From Cucumis sativus (taxonomy: Eukaryota > Streptophyta > Magnoliopsida > Cucurbitales > Cucurbitaceae), in contig NC_026657.2 in assembly GCF_000004075.3 (NCBI RefSeq), positions 38,364,732-38,428,731 of the forward strand: 64,000 nucleotides of DNA. The letters are read 5' to 3'. The notes under the pieces were generated by a model, which saw only the letters and a list, made by a program, of their open reading frames with translations, was not told the origin of the DNA and did not search any database. Every line of letters starts with the position of its first letter. Position 1 is the first letter of the stretch. A program made the position numbers and the translations under genes. Shown here piece by piece: positions 21,001 to 32,583 of the stretch.

Positions 21001-22552
21001 GGTGGGGGGAAGGGAGAATGTAGTTTGTGCTGAATTTTTGTTTAGAAACAAACGTTGAATACAAAACTTTTGACCATAGCTCAAGCAAGGCGGTTGTATG
21101 ATGAGTAGTTTGGATTAGTTTGTATGGATTTGTATAGAGCTAGATCATAGAATCAGCTTGAATAAGCAGCAACAACAACAACGAAGAAGCTTTGTGTATT
21201 TAAGTTGTGGAGGAATTCTATGTTATAAGTGGCTAAATTCTAGGGTTTTGTATCCGTTTTAATTCTTAATACACAAATATCACTCGTGTATACTTGATGA
21301 ATATAATACTAGAATCAAATGGGTACTCTTAATGCAAATAGCAACGAGGTTTCGTACGTGAGTGATTTTAAGGTGCTAAAACTAATCTTAAAAGTACAAT
21401 GATAGTTGCCGTTCTATTCTTGAACTTTTTAGTTTGCAAAATGATAATAAAGTTGTTGAAAATATTTACTAATAAAGTTTTAAACTTTTTAACGTGATTT
21501 TGAAATTTTACTGTATTAAAAAATGAATTAAGTGTCAAAGTCATATAAACGTTAAAATTAAGTAGGTAGAAATGGATTTAACTCAAACCACAGCAAAAAA
21601 AACAACTTGAAACGTGTAGTTTTTTCTAATTGGATTTGTTAGGTTTGAATTTGACAAATAATTCAAATTTTTTTATTTGTACTTTTTTTTATAAAGCTCT
21701 CTTTTAGATAGATTTAGCCTTTTATTTACTAAAATAAATAAATATTATTTTTAAATATAACAAAATATTTATAAAAATAATAAAATACCATGATCTATGA
21801 ATTGTGATAGATCAACATATATTATAATCTATATAATTGTATCTATCTAGCTATATCATGATATACATATATAATAATTTATCTTAATCTATCGTGGTTG
21901 TGCTACTTATTATATTTATAAATATTATTAAATGTTTTAAGATTTAAAATAATAACTCAATAAACTATTTCTTCAACATTTTGGTTTCGTAAGAAGCTAA
22001 GAGAAATAGATAATTAGAAAAACCAAAATCAATACAAATTCTTAGTATTTTGAACAAAACGATGCTTTTATAAAAGGAATAAAAAGCACATCATTTATTA
22101 ATTTAAATTTTCTTAAATATTACAAATACAAATATTATATTAAAAAGTTTTTTTTTAAAAAAATAGAATAAAAAGCAAAAATATTTATACACAATAAACT
22201 ATTAGAAAAAAAACTCACAAATCTACATCATTAAATAACAAAATTATTTAACAACAGGGGGCTACATAAAACTTTTAATATAAATGATCGTATAAATCAA
22301 TTTTGTTCTATATATATATAAATTGACCTATTAAGGAAATAGTGTGTGAAATTAGTGCCACGTGGCGGTCTTTAACAGAGCGGAATTGAATAATAAATCC
22401 TCACATTTTCCATATTCCTTTTTTACTAATCCAAAAATACACACTATAAATACAAAATTCCACCACGTTTATTCTCATGCGTGTTCCGTTCACTCACTTC
22501 GTTCTTCTCAGTCTTGCTCTTGCTCTTGCTCTCGCTCTTACTAACGTAACAA
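21001..22552. other. Intergenic region with decayed AT-rich repeat; H+-ATPase promoter at its right end
   Basis: The left part is 3'UTR of the KAKU4-like gene. At about 21740-21930 there is an AT-rich tract with repeated ATCTAT/GATAGAT-like words. It resembles other such tracts near 31.5 kb and 48.1 kb and is probably a degraded dispersed repeat. The right end holds the promoter described separately. Confidence 0.45.
22357..22452 (+). promoter_or_regulatory. H+-ATPase promoter: G-box and TATA box
   Basis: A perfect palindromic G-box GCCACGTGGC lies at 22357-22366 and a TATAAATA box at 22445-22452, about 100 bases upstream of the start codon at 22553. Pyrimidine-rich presumed 5'UTR lies between. 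G-boxes bind bZIP/bHLH factors (ABA, light); that this one is used is inference. Confidence 0.6.
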
Positions 22553-25500
22553 ATGGCTAATCCCATCACTCTCCAACAGATTCCTAATGACTCTGTTGAT
22601 CTTGTAAGTCTTTTCCATTCCTATTCCGATTGACCGTTATTGTTTAATTGTATGGTTTTGCATGGCGTTTTAGAATTGCTAAAAACTTTTTTTTAATTGT
22701 TCTATCGTTTAGTTTGTGTGCTGAATTTAATGTATGAACCGATCAATCAATCTCTGAGGCTGTTTTGCATATGTGACGGATTGATGGATTGAAAGAAAAT
22801 GAATAATGTGAGGATTTGTGTTTGTTAAATGTGATGGAGATTTGAAGTCTGTGACGTACTTTAATTGTTTTGTTGAAGGAATTATGGTGATTGATAGGTG
22901 ATAACTGTGAGAAGAGTTTAGAGTTTTTTTTTTCTGGTTCTATTATTATTTTATTTTTGCAAAACGAAGCCCTTTTTATAGCTTGATGTTTGAGTTGATT
23001 GCTAACAGTTTGTTGATATTTGTATCTTCTTCAATTTTATTATTTGGATATTGTATGTATTAATTATGATTTTTCCTTTTGTAGGAACATATTCCAATTG
23101 ATGATGTGTTTGAGAAACTCAAATGCACAGAAGAAGGTCTTACTTCAGAGGAAGGGGCTAGTCGGCTTCAAGTTTTTGGACCTAACAAGCTTGAAGAGAA
23201 GAAGGTTTCAACTATATGACTTTTTTTTTTGTTTTGTACAAGGAGAAATTACTAGTTATGAGTAGAGTTTTATAGTGTTTTTTTTTAATGTGTGGAAACA
23301 GGAAAGCAAAATTCTGAAATTTATGGGATTTATGTGGAATCCCCTCTCATGGGTTATGGAAATAGCCGCGATCATGGCTATTGTTTTGGCAAATGGCGGT
23401 GGAAGGCCTCCAGACTGGCAGGACTTTGTGGGAGTCATTGCGCTGCTTTTCATCAATTCAACTATCTCTTTTATTGAAGAAAACAATGCAGGAAATGCAG
23501 CTGCAGCTCTTATGGCTGGTCTTGCTCCCAAAACCAAGGTTCAAAACATACTCGATGTTATCATTATTAATATTGTTATTGTTTTATAAAATACTAAAGT
23601 TCTAAAGATCATCATTTCTTATTTATTTTCGTTATTGTGGAACAAGGTTCTTAGGGACGGCCGGTGGTGTGAGCAAGATGCTTCCATTCTTGTTCCTGGA
23701 GACATAATTAGTATCAAATTAGGAGACATAATCCCTGCTGATGCTCGTCTTCTCCAGGGAGACCCTTTGAAAATTGACCAATCTGCTCTAACCGGCGAGT
23801 CCCTTCCTGTTACCAAAAATCCTTCAGACGAAGTTTTCTCTGGATCAACTTGTAAGCAGGGAGAAATTGAAGCAGTAGTGATTGCGACTGGTGTGCATAC
23901 CTTTTTTGGTAAAGCTGCTCATTTAGTGGACAACACCAATCAAATTGGACATTTCCAAAAAGTTCTCACTGCCATTGGAAATTTTTGTATTTGCTCCATC
24001 ACCATTGGAATTATTATCGAGATTGTTGTCATGTATCCTATTCAACATCGTGCTTATAGGGATGGTATTGACAATTTGTTGGTGCTTTTGATCGGAGGAA
24101 TTCCTATTGCCATGCCAACGGTTTTGTCTGTCACCATGGCCATTGGTTCCCACCGACTTTCCAAACAAGGTGCAATTACCAAGCGTATGACCGCTATTGA
24201 GGAGATGGCTGGCATGGATGTCCTCTGCAGTGACAAGACGGGAACACTAACTTTGAATAAACTCACTGTTGACCAAAACTTGACGGAAGTCTTTGTGGTG
24301 GGTATGGATAAAGAACATGTCATCCTTCTTGCAGCAAGGGCTTCTAGAACAGAAAATCAGGATGCCATTGATACTGCTATTGTTGGGATGTTGGCAGATC
24401 CAAAAGAGGTATAGTTTTAATCCAGAACTTTTATTTCATTCTTATCTCTATTTGAGTAAAATTTTGATAATCATTATTTTACATGATATTATGCAGGCAC
24501 GAGCTGGTATTAGAGAGGTTCATTTTTTTCCATTCAACCCTGTAGATAAGAGAACTGCTCTTACTTATATTGATTCTAGTGATAATTGGCATCGAGTTAG
24601 CAAAGGTGCTCCAGAGCAGGTAAAGTTGTTTCTCTTTGTATTCTTGACCGGTGCAAAATTGCTTTATGATGATAGTTATATGTTTCTCACTACTCCTTGT
24701 TTGGCACAGATCTTAAATCTTTGCAATTCCAGCGAAGCCATTAGGAAAAAAGTTCATGGAGTGATCGATAAGTTTGCTGAATGTGGACTCCGATCCCTGG
24801 GTGTTGCTAGACAGGTGATCAAATGTTAACCTTCACACATGTTATGAAATGATCAAAATAATAAACTCTGTTCTTGAAGCTCATTGTTTAACGTATGATT
24901 CACAGGAAGTACCTGAGAGCACCAAAGAAAGTCCAGGAGAACCATGGCAACTTGTTGGTTTATTAGCTCTGTTTGATCCTCCAAGGCATGATAGTGCTGA
25001 AACCATCCGAAGGGCTCTGAACCTTGGAGTAAATGTGAAGATGATTACTGGTATGCAAAAAACAAATTGCACTATAACTTGTTTGTTATATACAAATAGT
25101 TTTCTCTACTGAGCTTTTGAATGACTTTCTAAATATAGGGGACCAACTGGCCATTGCCAAGGAAACTGGTCGGAGACTTGGTATGGGTTCAAATATGTAT
25201 CCTTCATCTGCATTACTTTCTCAAGACAGGGTTTCAACAGATTCCCTTCCTGTGGATGAGTTGATTGAAACAGCTGATGGGTTTGCTGGTGTATTTCCAG
25301 GTGGGTTTTGCAACTTCCTTTTCCGTAAATAGCATGCAATTGGTAGAGTATAAGAAATAATTATTTTGTGAATTATTGAACATCCTCATGTATAATTTTA
25401 CATTTCTCCCTTCATTTAATTTCTGTTCATGCTTATGATAAAATTGAGTTTCCCATTATATTTGCGAAATCGATATGCTTTATCTCTACTCAATTGTGTA

Positions 25501-27757
25501 GTTCCATCTGTTTGGTTACCTATAAAGTTCTCCTATAGAAAATGCATTGTCTCACATTGCTTTGCTAAGCTTATTTGCATGTGGCAGAACACAAATATGA
25601 AATTGTGAGAAGGTTACAAGAGAAAAAACATATTTGTGGAATGACTGGAGATGGCGTAAATGATGCTCCTGCACTAAAAAAGGCAGATATTGGAATTGCT
25701 GTTGCTGATGCAACTGATGCAGCCAGGAGTGCTTCCGACATCGTCCTCACCGAACCTGGATTGAGTGTCATCATTAGTGCAGTACTGACCAGCAGGGCTA
25801 TTTTCCAAAGGATGAAGAATTATACGGTTAGGTTATTCTTTTTTATGTTGGTTTTCAATCTTTTACCATGCAATTAGATTTACTTTATTATTTACAATCT
25901 ACTTTTTTTCTTTCTTAGATTTATGCTGTTTCCATCACCATTCGTATAGTGGTAAGTAAAATCAAAATAGAAAATATATTCAATACTATTATATCAGTAT
26001 CTTATGTGGATTGGAGAATAATATTTCTTTCATTGACATTGCAGTTTGGTTTTTTGTTGATTGCTTTGATTTGGAAGTTTGATTTCGCTCCATTCATGGT
26101 TTTAATTATAGCTATTTTAAACGATGGTAAGGCTCTACCAAAAATGGCCCATGCACTTATCTTCTTTACCATTTTACGGATCCAGAATTAAGTTTTTTAT
26201 ATTGTACTCTAGGAACAATCATGACTATTTCAAAGGATCGAGTTAAGCCTTCCCCCCTTCCAGATAATTGGAAGTTGAAGGAAATTTTCGCTACTGGCAT
26301 CGTGTTAGGAGGATACTTGGCCTTGATGACAGTGCTGTTCTTTTGGATCATGAAAGATACTGATTTTTTCACGGTATAAACATATAATCTTTACATTTTA
26401 TCGATTGGAAATTAGAAAACTGTTCAACTTCTTGAGACTATTTGTTCTAGTAATTCATGGTTGTTCTCCAATTTCCTTTTGCAGAGCATATTCTGTGTAC
26501 CATCTCTAAGGAACAACAACCAGAAAATGATGGCAGCATTGTATCTACAAGTCAGTATCGTGAGCCAGGCCCTTATTTTCGTCACACGGTCACGAAGTTG
26601 GTCCTTCGTCGAACGTCCTGGATTTTTGTTAGTGTTTGCTTTCATAATGGCCCAGCTTGTAAGTACTTAGTTTTTCTTATAAAAAGAAAAGCCCTCTTCT
26701 TAGCCTTTTTCCTTGGCTCATCCAACTAGATAAACAAGGCTTAATAAGAATTTATTTCTTTTGTACATTATGGTAGATTGCAACTGTAATAGCAGTGTAC
26801 GCAAAGTGGAGTTTTGCAAGGATACATGGCGCCGGCTGGGGGTGGGCTGCTGTCATTTGGCTATATAGTTTGATAACTTATATCCCTCTTGATATTCTCA
26901 AATTTACCATTCGCTATGCTCTTAGTGGAAGGGCTTGGAACAACCTTGTGCAAAATAAGGTACCTTGTTGGTGCTTCCTTCTTCTTTTTCTTTTGTTTTA
27001 TAAATTATACCACTTTGGTCTCTATACTTTTGACTATGGTTCATTTTGGTCCCTATACTTTTAAAACGTTTATTTTTGTCTCTTTACTTTTAACTTTAGT
27101 TTATTTTGATTCTTATAAGAAAACGAGTAGGCAAGAAGATCGAGAATCTAGAGAAGTACGACATATTCATTTGTGTCATTATGAAAATGAACACTTTGAA
27201 AGCTAAAATGAACTAAATTTAAAAGTTTACGGATCAAAATAACCAAAACAAAAAACAGGGGACAAAGTAGAATTTAAACTTTTTTCCCCTTGTAATCATG
27301 AAAGAATGACATTATTTGTAACCTGTCAAGCCCATTTGAAGTCAACTCACTTTTTCCATTTTTATCATGATAAGACTGCTTTTACAACAAAGAAAAATTA
27401 TGGCAAAGAAGAGAGAGAAGCACAATGGGCTACCTCACAAAGAACTATTCATGGTCTTCAACCACCTCAAACCAGCAACATTGTTTCTGATAAAATCAGT
27501 TATGGTGGCGAGCTTTCCGAAATAGCCGAGCAAGCCAAGCGACGAGCTGAAATTGTCAGGTAAACAATCACTCTTCCTTCAAATATTTCCAAGTACACTA
27601 GACTTCTCCTTGGATACTTTACTGAAAAAAAATTTCGTTCTCGTTTTCGTTTTCGTTTAGGCTTCGTGAATTGCACACTCTGAAAGGTCGGGTCGAGTCG
27701 GTAGTGAAGCTGAAAGGTCTAGACATTGATACTATTAATCAACATTATACAGTCTAA
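22553..27757 (+). CDS. Plasma-membrane H+-ATPase (P3A-type ATPase)
   Basis: Electrogenic proton pump of the AHA/PMA family. It hydrolyses ATP to export H+ and energise nutrient uptake and cell expansion. Sixteen exons: 22553-22603, 23085-23204, 23302-23538, 23647-24408, 24497-24619, 24710-24814, 24906-25050, 25139-25300, 25588-25826, 25919-25951, 26045-26126, 26213-26373, 26485-26658, 26777-26959, 27375-27559, 27661-27757. Phases all close, giving 952 aa, the normal size. Visible motifs: LTGESLPV in the actuator domain, the phosphorylated Asp in [12 protein letters not shown] (about D332), KGAPEQ in the nucleotide-binding domain, and [20 protein letters not shown] in the hinge. Ten membrane segments are expected. 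The C-terminal autoinhibitory domain is complete and ends QHYTV. The penultimate Thr is the known phospho-site for 14-3-3 binding, so regulation looks conserved. No key residue is missing. Confidence 0.96.
27008..27272. mobile_element. MITE-like palindromic insertion in an H+-ATPase intron
   Basis: Inside the intron between 26960 and 27374, the left part has CTTTGGTCTCTATACTTTTG and a near copy TTTTGGTCCCTATACTTTTA. The right part has the complementary-type words AAAGTTTACGGATCAAAAT and GGGGACAAAGTAG. Together they form long imperfect terminal inverted repeats around a short centre with no coding capacity. This is the pattern of a non-autonomous DNA element. Family and target-site duplication were not determined. 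Confidence 0.6.
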
Positions 27758-29311
27758 CAACAAGCAAGCTAGCTAGCAACAAACCCAAAGTTTTCTAATA
27801 TTTTCCTCAATGAGTTTTCTCCTATTTTTGTCAGAGAAACTCATTTTTTTTTTCCTTTTTTCCCCCATTTTTCCTCAGTTAGATTAATGTTTCCTTAGTG
27901 ACTACTAGCCATTATTTTTTTCGTTCTAGTTAATTATTTTTTCTCTGTATATATCATGAGTACAGCATTTTCCAATTCTTTCTTCTAATAAATAATAGTA
28001 ATAATAATGTTGTCAGCAACATTCTTTCTTTTTGAATAATTGGTTTTTCCTTTTTATTTAAATGTTTTTCAGTTCACTTTATTATTGAATGGCTAAGCAC
28101 TAATAATTATGGTCATTGGTTGAGTTTTGTCCCTTTCTTACTTGTGCCATTCTCCATTTCTGTTCCTTTTTCTTTGTCTTATAATTAAACTACCTTATCT
28201 ACTCCATGTGATTTTGCCACTTGTTCCTTTTTTCTTTTCTCTTTTAAAGCCACCTTTTCTTTTTAAATTCAAGTTTTGTATTCTTATTCTTTCAAAATTT
28301 TCATTTTTACTCTTCTGATTTTGTATACAAATTTTGAAATTTTAACCATTTGTTTTAAAAGTATACTTGTTCTTTCAAATTTTGTAATATTACTCTTTTG
28401 ATATTTCTTCGTTAAAGTGTCTGATCTTTCATAAACGTTTTACGAGTTTGGCCTTTTATGCTTAAAAGTATCATGATTCTTGCAAAATTTGTAGCGTTAT
28501 TCAACTCTTTATAATTTTAGATGGAAATTGGGACTTGAAATGATGTGGAGCAAAGTTTGGAGGTATTTTTATAATGTGAATAATATGTGAGATGAAGGAA
28601 TCGAATTTCTAGATAATTTCTAGAGATGATAAAAAAAAGTTTTAATTAGTAATATAGCATTGAATTGAATATTTAAACTATTAGAATGGTTACTTAAGGG
28701 GAAAAAAGTGATAGAATAAAACTCTTTTCTTGTTCCTTTTTAATGCAGTTTTTATCATTAAGACATTACTCTTTGAGTTGTCTGCTTCTAAGGCAAAGCA
28801 ATTATGGTTCTCTGTTGATAGTGATAGCTCTTCTTTTTTGAACTTCATTGAGAAAAACAATTGTAAGAAAGACCCCTTTAATATATAAACCATAATACTT
28901 TCCAATGGCCCTCACCTTGTCCAAACAAGAGAAAAGGAAAAAGGTATTAAACCGATTCGCATAACGAAAAAACAGAGCAAATTCTTTCTGTTAACAGTTT
29001 ATTGATAGAGATTTTTGTATGAATGACCTAATACAAGTGGTGTTCTTGCAAAATGACTCAATTTTGAAAAACCAAATGAAAGCTAACCTTCATATCGTGT
29101 TAGAGATGTCTTACTCATCGCAAAATAGTCAAAGCCCTAACGCAATGAGAGGAACATCTGTAATACGCTAGTGTTCTGTGACATCAACAAAAGATTAGTT
29201 TTTCATTCGTTTTTTTAGGATTAGATCATTTTGCATTAATGCCTCCATAAATGGGTCATCCGTACATTGTACAAATTTATTGTTGACTGTTACAAGAAAG
29301 GTGATTTTCTT
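27758..29311. other. Intergenic region between convergent H+-ATPase and peroxidase genes
   Basis: The left part is the H+-ATPase 3'UTR, with T-rich sequence and an AATAAAT motif at 27987-27993 that could serve as polyadenylation signal. The rest is T-rich then AT-rich without recognisable genes. The short frames at 28127-28318 and 28690-28905 are low-complexity. Confidence 0.5.
27987..27993 (+). terminator. Candidate polyadenylation signal of the H+-ATPase gene
   Basis: AATAAAT about 230 bases after the stop codon, in a T-rich 3' flank. Plant poly(A) signals are loose, so this is only suggestive. Confidence 0.35.
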
Positions 29312-30638
29312 TTAGTTCACTGATGAACAATCAATTCTGATCTCTCCTTGGTTTTTTGTTTTGACTCCAACTCTCCCAAGCTTTGTCATTGCAACTACGA
29401 AAGCTTGCTCAAAAGCTGTATTGTTGGAAGCAAATAAGTTCACTGTTTTTCTTGATCTTGGATCTGTGAACAACACTTGGTCTGAGGTGAACAATCCTTT
29501 TCCCATCTGCAGATTCTTAAAGTACATGTTGTCGAATGTGAACGACGACGTTGAGTCCATGTCGATCGCAATTCTCTGGTCGACGTTTCTCGGGCATTCC
29601 CTCTTGAGCTCATCGACATACGTTGGATTAAACGTCGGGTCAATTCTGTTTTTGCTGTGGAAACTGTATAGCCTTTTGGAGAAGTGCTTGCAATGTGAGA
29701 ATCCAATTGTATGTGCACCTAAAAGAAACAACAATACAAATTCATCAAAACTAGAATCCAATTGTATTTTACCTTTTCCAAAATTATTCAAAGCTCTCTC
29801 TTACCTGAGAGAGCAATCATGTCTGTTTGAGTTAGACCATGTTTTGCAAACATAGCATTGAGTTGATTTAATCCAAAATCAGGCTTAGGAAGGTGATGTC
29901 GAACACTCTTTCTTGTCGAGATTTGCCCATCTCGTCTTCCTAACTCCACGGCATATGACGGTCCTCCCGTCTGCAAGATAACAACAACTCCCTAAGTCCA
30001 ACTACTGAATGAACAAGACATGATTCTACATGGACAAACACCAAGTAACATAACTCAAAGAAAGCTTTTTGCTCTTAAGAACTGGCTTGTGACACACCAA
30101 GTGGTTCGATATTCAGAAGTTACTTACCAAAGCTACAACATCTCTAGTAGCCAAAGCCAAAATGTCAGCACAAGAAACCTTATTCTTACATCCTGGCACG
30201 CTATCCACAGCAGCCTTAGCTTTGATCACAGTGTCGAAACCGTCTCCGGCGAGCGAAAGATTCTCTGCATTATCTTTCTCAGAAGTGTGGTTATTTGTTT
30301 GGATCAACACAGAAGCATCACAACCCTGTCTCAAGAAAAAAAAAACAAACAAAAACAAAAAGAAAGAACATTCTCAAATTCATCAAAATCTAAAAGAATT
30401 CTCATCAAAGAAACAAGAAAGAGGAGTTTAGGAATACCCTAACAAAACAGTCATGGAAGAAGAGCCTTAGAGTGGCAGGGGCAGTGACAAAAGTCTGTTC
30501 AAATTTCTGTTTCACTGCAGCTCTAACAATGGACTCAACATTTGGACATGAATTTTGATAAAAATTGAGGTGAAGCTGAGCAAAACAGCAAATTGAATGA
30601 AGAAGAAGAAGAAGAAAAAGAAAGAATTGGATCTTCAT
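29312..30638 (-). CDS. Class III secretory peroxidase
   Basis: Haem peroxidase secreted to the cell wall, using H2O2 to oxidise phenolics (lignin and suberin cross-linking) or producing ROS. Four exons on the minus strand, 5' to 3': 30638-30438, 30325-30128, 29970-29805, 29718-29312. This is the usual four-exon, three-intron layout; phases close and give 323 aa. Signal peptide at about residues 1-21 ([21 protein letters not shown] region). Distal haem pocket [15 protein letters not shown] with R58 and H62; Ca-site Asp63 follows. Proximal His191 lies in [10 protein letters not shown]. The conserved Cys residues of the four disulfides are apparent, including NSCPN and the C-terminal IDCS. Closest in feel to the PER16/45/73 group, but that placement is from memory. 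The gene is intact, and its last exon faces the H+-ATPase 3' end. Confidence 0.95.
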
Positions 30639-30682
30639 TTTGATGTGAACTGTTTCAAAAAAATTGTAATGATTGGTTTATG

Positions 30683-30690
30683 GTTATATA
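30683..30690 (-). promoter_or_regulatory. Candidate TATA box of the peroxidase gene
   Basis: On the minus strand TATATAAC lies about 45-50 bases upstream of the start codon. The spacing is short but usable if the 5'UTR is brief. Confidence 0.4.
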
Positions 30691-31162
30691 ATTTGAGAGA
30701 AAGAGGCAAAACAGAGGTCCCCTTTGGCTACTTCTCCTTTCCACAAATGTGAAAAAAGAACAACAAAATTAATGAGTGAACTTTTAATTTTTTATTTTTT
30801 TTTAATATAGTGAAGCAACTTTACTCAAATTTAAAATCGAGGATTTGGATTACATACCTCTTGATCTTATCTTATTTATATGTCAGTTGAATTACGTTGA
30901 TTACGATTGGTTGGAAGTTTCTTGATCAAGTTTCATCAAGTTTTCACTTTTGTTTTTATCTGAGATTCCATGTGAGGTGAGTTTTACTTTTGTGCCTACT
31001 TAGTGTGATTTTGAGTTGTCATTTAGATGTATAGTTTAACCTTCAATTAATTTTCTCAACCCCTTCTCTCTTGGGGAAAAATGTATCAAAAGTGGATCTG
31101 ACCAACTTGAAAAGAAAAGGAATATTATATATAGATAGATAAGGCTCTTTCTCCATTGTAGT

Positions 31163-31262
31163 GTTAGTAATTTTGATAAAATTGGGAAGAAGAAAAAACA
31201 CTTCCTCTCTATTTAGGGTTTGTTAATTTGATGAAATTTGGAAAAGAAAAAAGAAACCCTCC
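31163..31262. repeat. Degenerate two-unit direct repeat
   Basis: Two adjacent units of roughly 55-60 bp share TTTTGATAAAATTGGGAA/TTTGATGAAATTTGGAAA-like cores and AGAAAAAA runs. Low significance. Confidence 0.4.
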
Positions 31263-32473
31263 AAAATGACTATCAAATCAAATCTCTCTCTCTCTCTGCT
31301 AAAGTTGGATAATTTTGATCAAAAACGGGTAAATAAGGATTAATGGCAAAAACTACTCTTAAAAAATACATTCAAACTTTTAATTTTAATAGAATAAATT
31401 GAGCGCTCAAATTTATATAAATATTAAAATTAGACATAGTTGTAGAAATCGGATTCTCAGAATACAAAACTAAGGGTAATTGCAATTATGTATAGTACTT
31501 TTAGAACTAAAAAGAACTCTAAATGTAGTAAAATGTATTAATGGTAAATTCTATCTCAATTGACTCTGTTACTAATAGACTTTTATCAGCAAGTCGATCA
31601 CTAATAGACTTCGATAGTTCAATCTAAAATTTGCTAATTAGTACTCTTTTGCATTTGTACTAAATCTCCAAAGAATGTTATATTTACAATATCATCCCTA
31701 CAAAGTCTCTTACCATTGTTATAATTTCTACAATTATGTAAATTTAACACAAGAACAAGTTTGTGAGTTTAGTTCGATTTGTACAATCGAAAGTTTGAGA
31801 ATGTAAATGGAACAACTAACTCTGTATCTATACATAGTTATATGATTTAAAATGACACCGACAACATTAAAATCACATTGTGTTAGCCCATGTAGTTTGT
31901 TCGTATTTAGATATTGTATGTGCATTGCATGTGAGTAAAAAGCATCTTTTAATGTCACTTTTCATACTCTATTAGGTCATTTTTCTTTTTGCTTTAGCTA
32001 ATTAAAAGCACTTAGAATGGGACAGCTCCAAAGTGAAATAGTTCCTAACAAAATTAATTTAAGTAAATGGATAAAGTTTGGTGAACCATTTTCAAAATAA
32101 ACCCTTTTGTTTATAAAAGACAAAAACAAAAGGAATCAATCAACAATAAATAATAATATTGTGAGAAAGAAAAAAAAAAACCCATTGTATTGTGATGAAA
32201 GTGCTCTCTTAATCAAAATTAATTATAATTTCAACCATATTATTCCACTACTAATTAAGAACATGTCCCACTAAGTTATGTGCATGTCACAATTCGTCAT
32301 TTTATCGATTCATAAAGTTAATAAATAATATGTTATATTTTAATTCATGAAGTGGCAAAGTTGTTAACTAATCGTCAATATAAGGAGTTATACTTAACAA
32401 GAATAAAGTATATACTCTTAATCAAAAAGATAGAAATTAGAGTGTGACATCTTGCCTCTTATTCAACTAAAAT

Positions 32474-32583
32474 GTATATAAATTCATCGTATTCTAGATT
32501 AGTGAAGCTCGTTAAATACAACATTTTGAAGTTTGACAAATAAACTGTGTTTCTTATAAGTTCATCGTATTCTATATTAGTGT
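32474..32583. repeat. Direct repeat, 27 bp, 80 bp apart
   Basis: The word TTCATCGTATTCTAGATTAG at about 32480 recurs with one or two changes at about 32560. Probably a local duplication. Confidence 0.55.
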
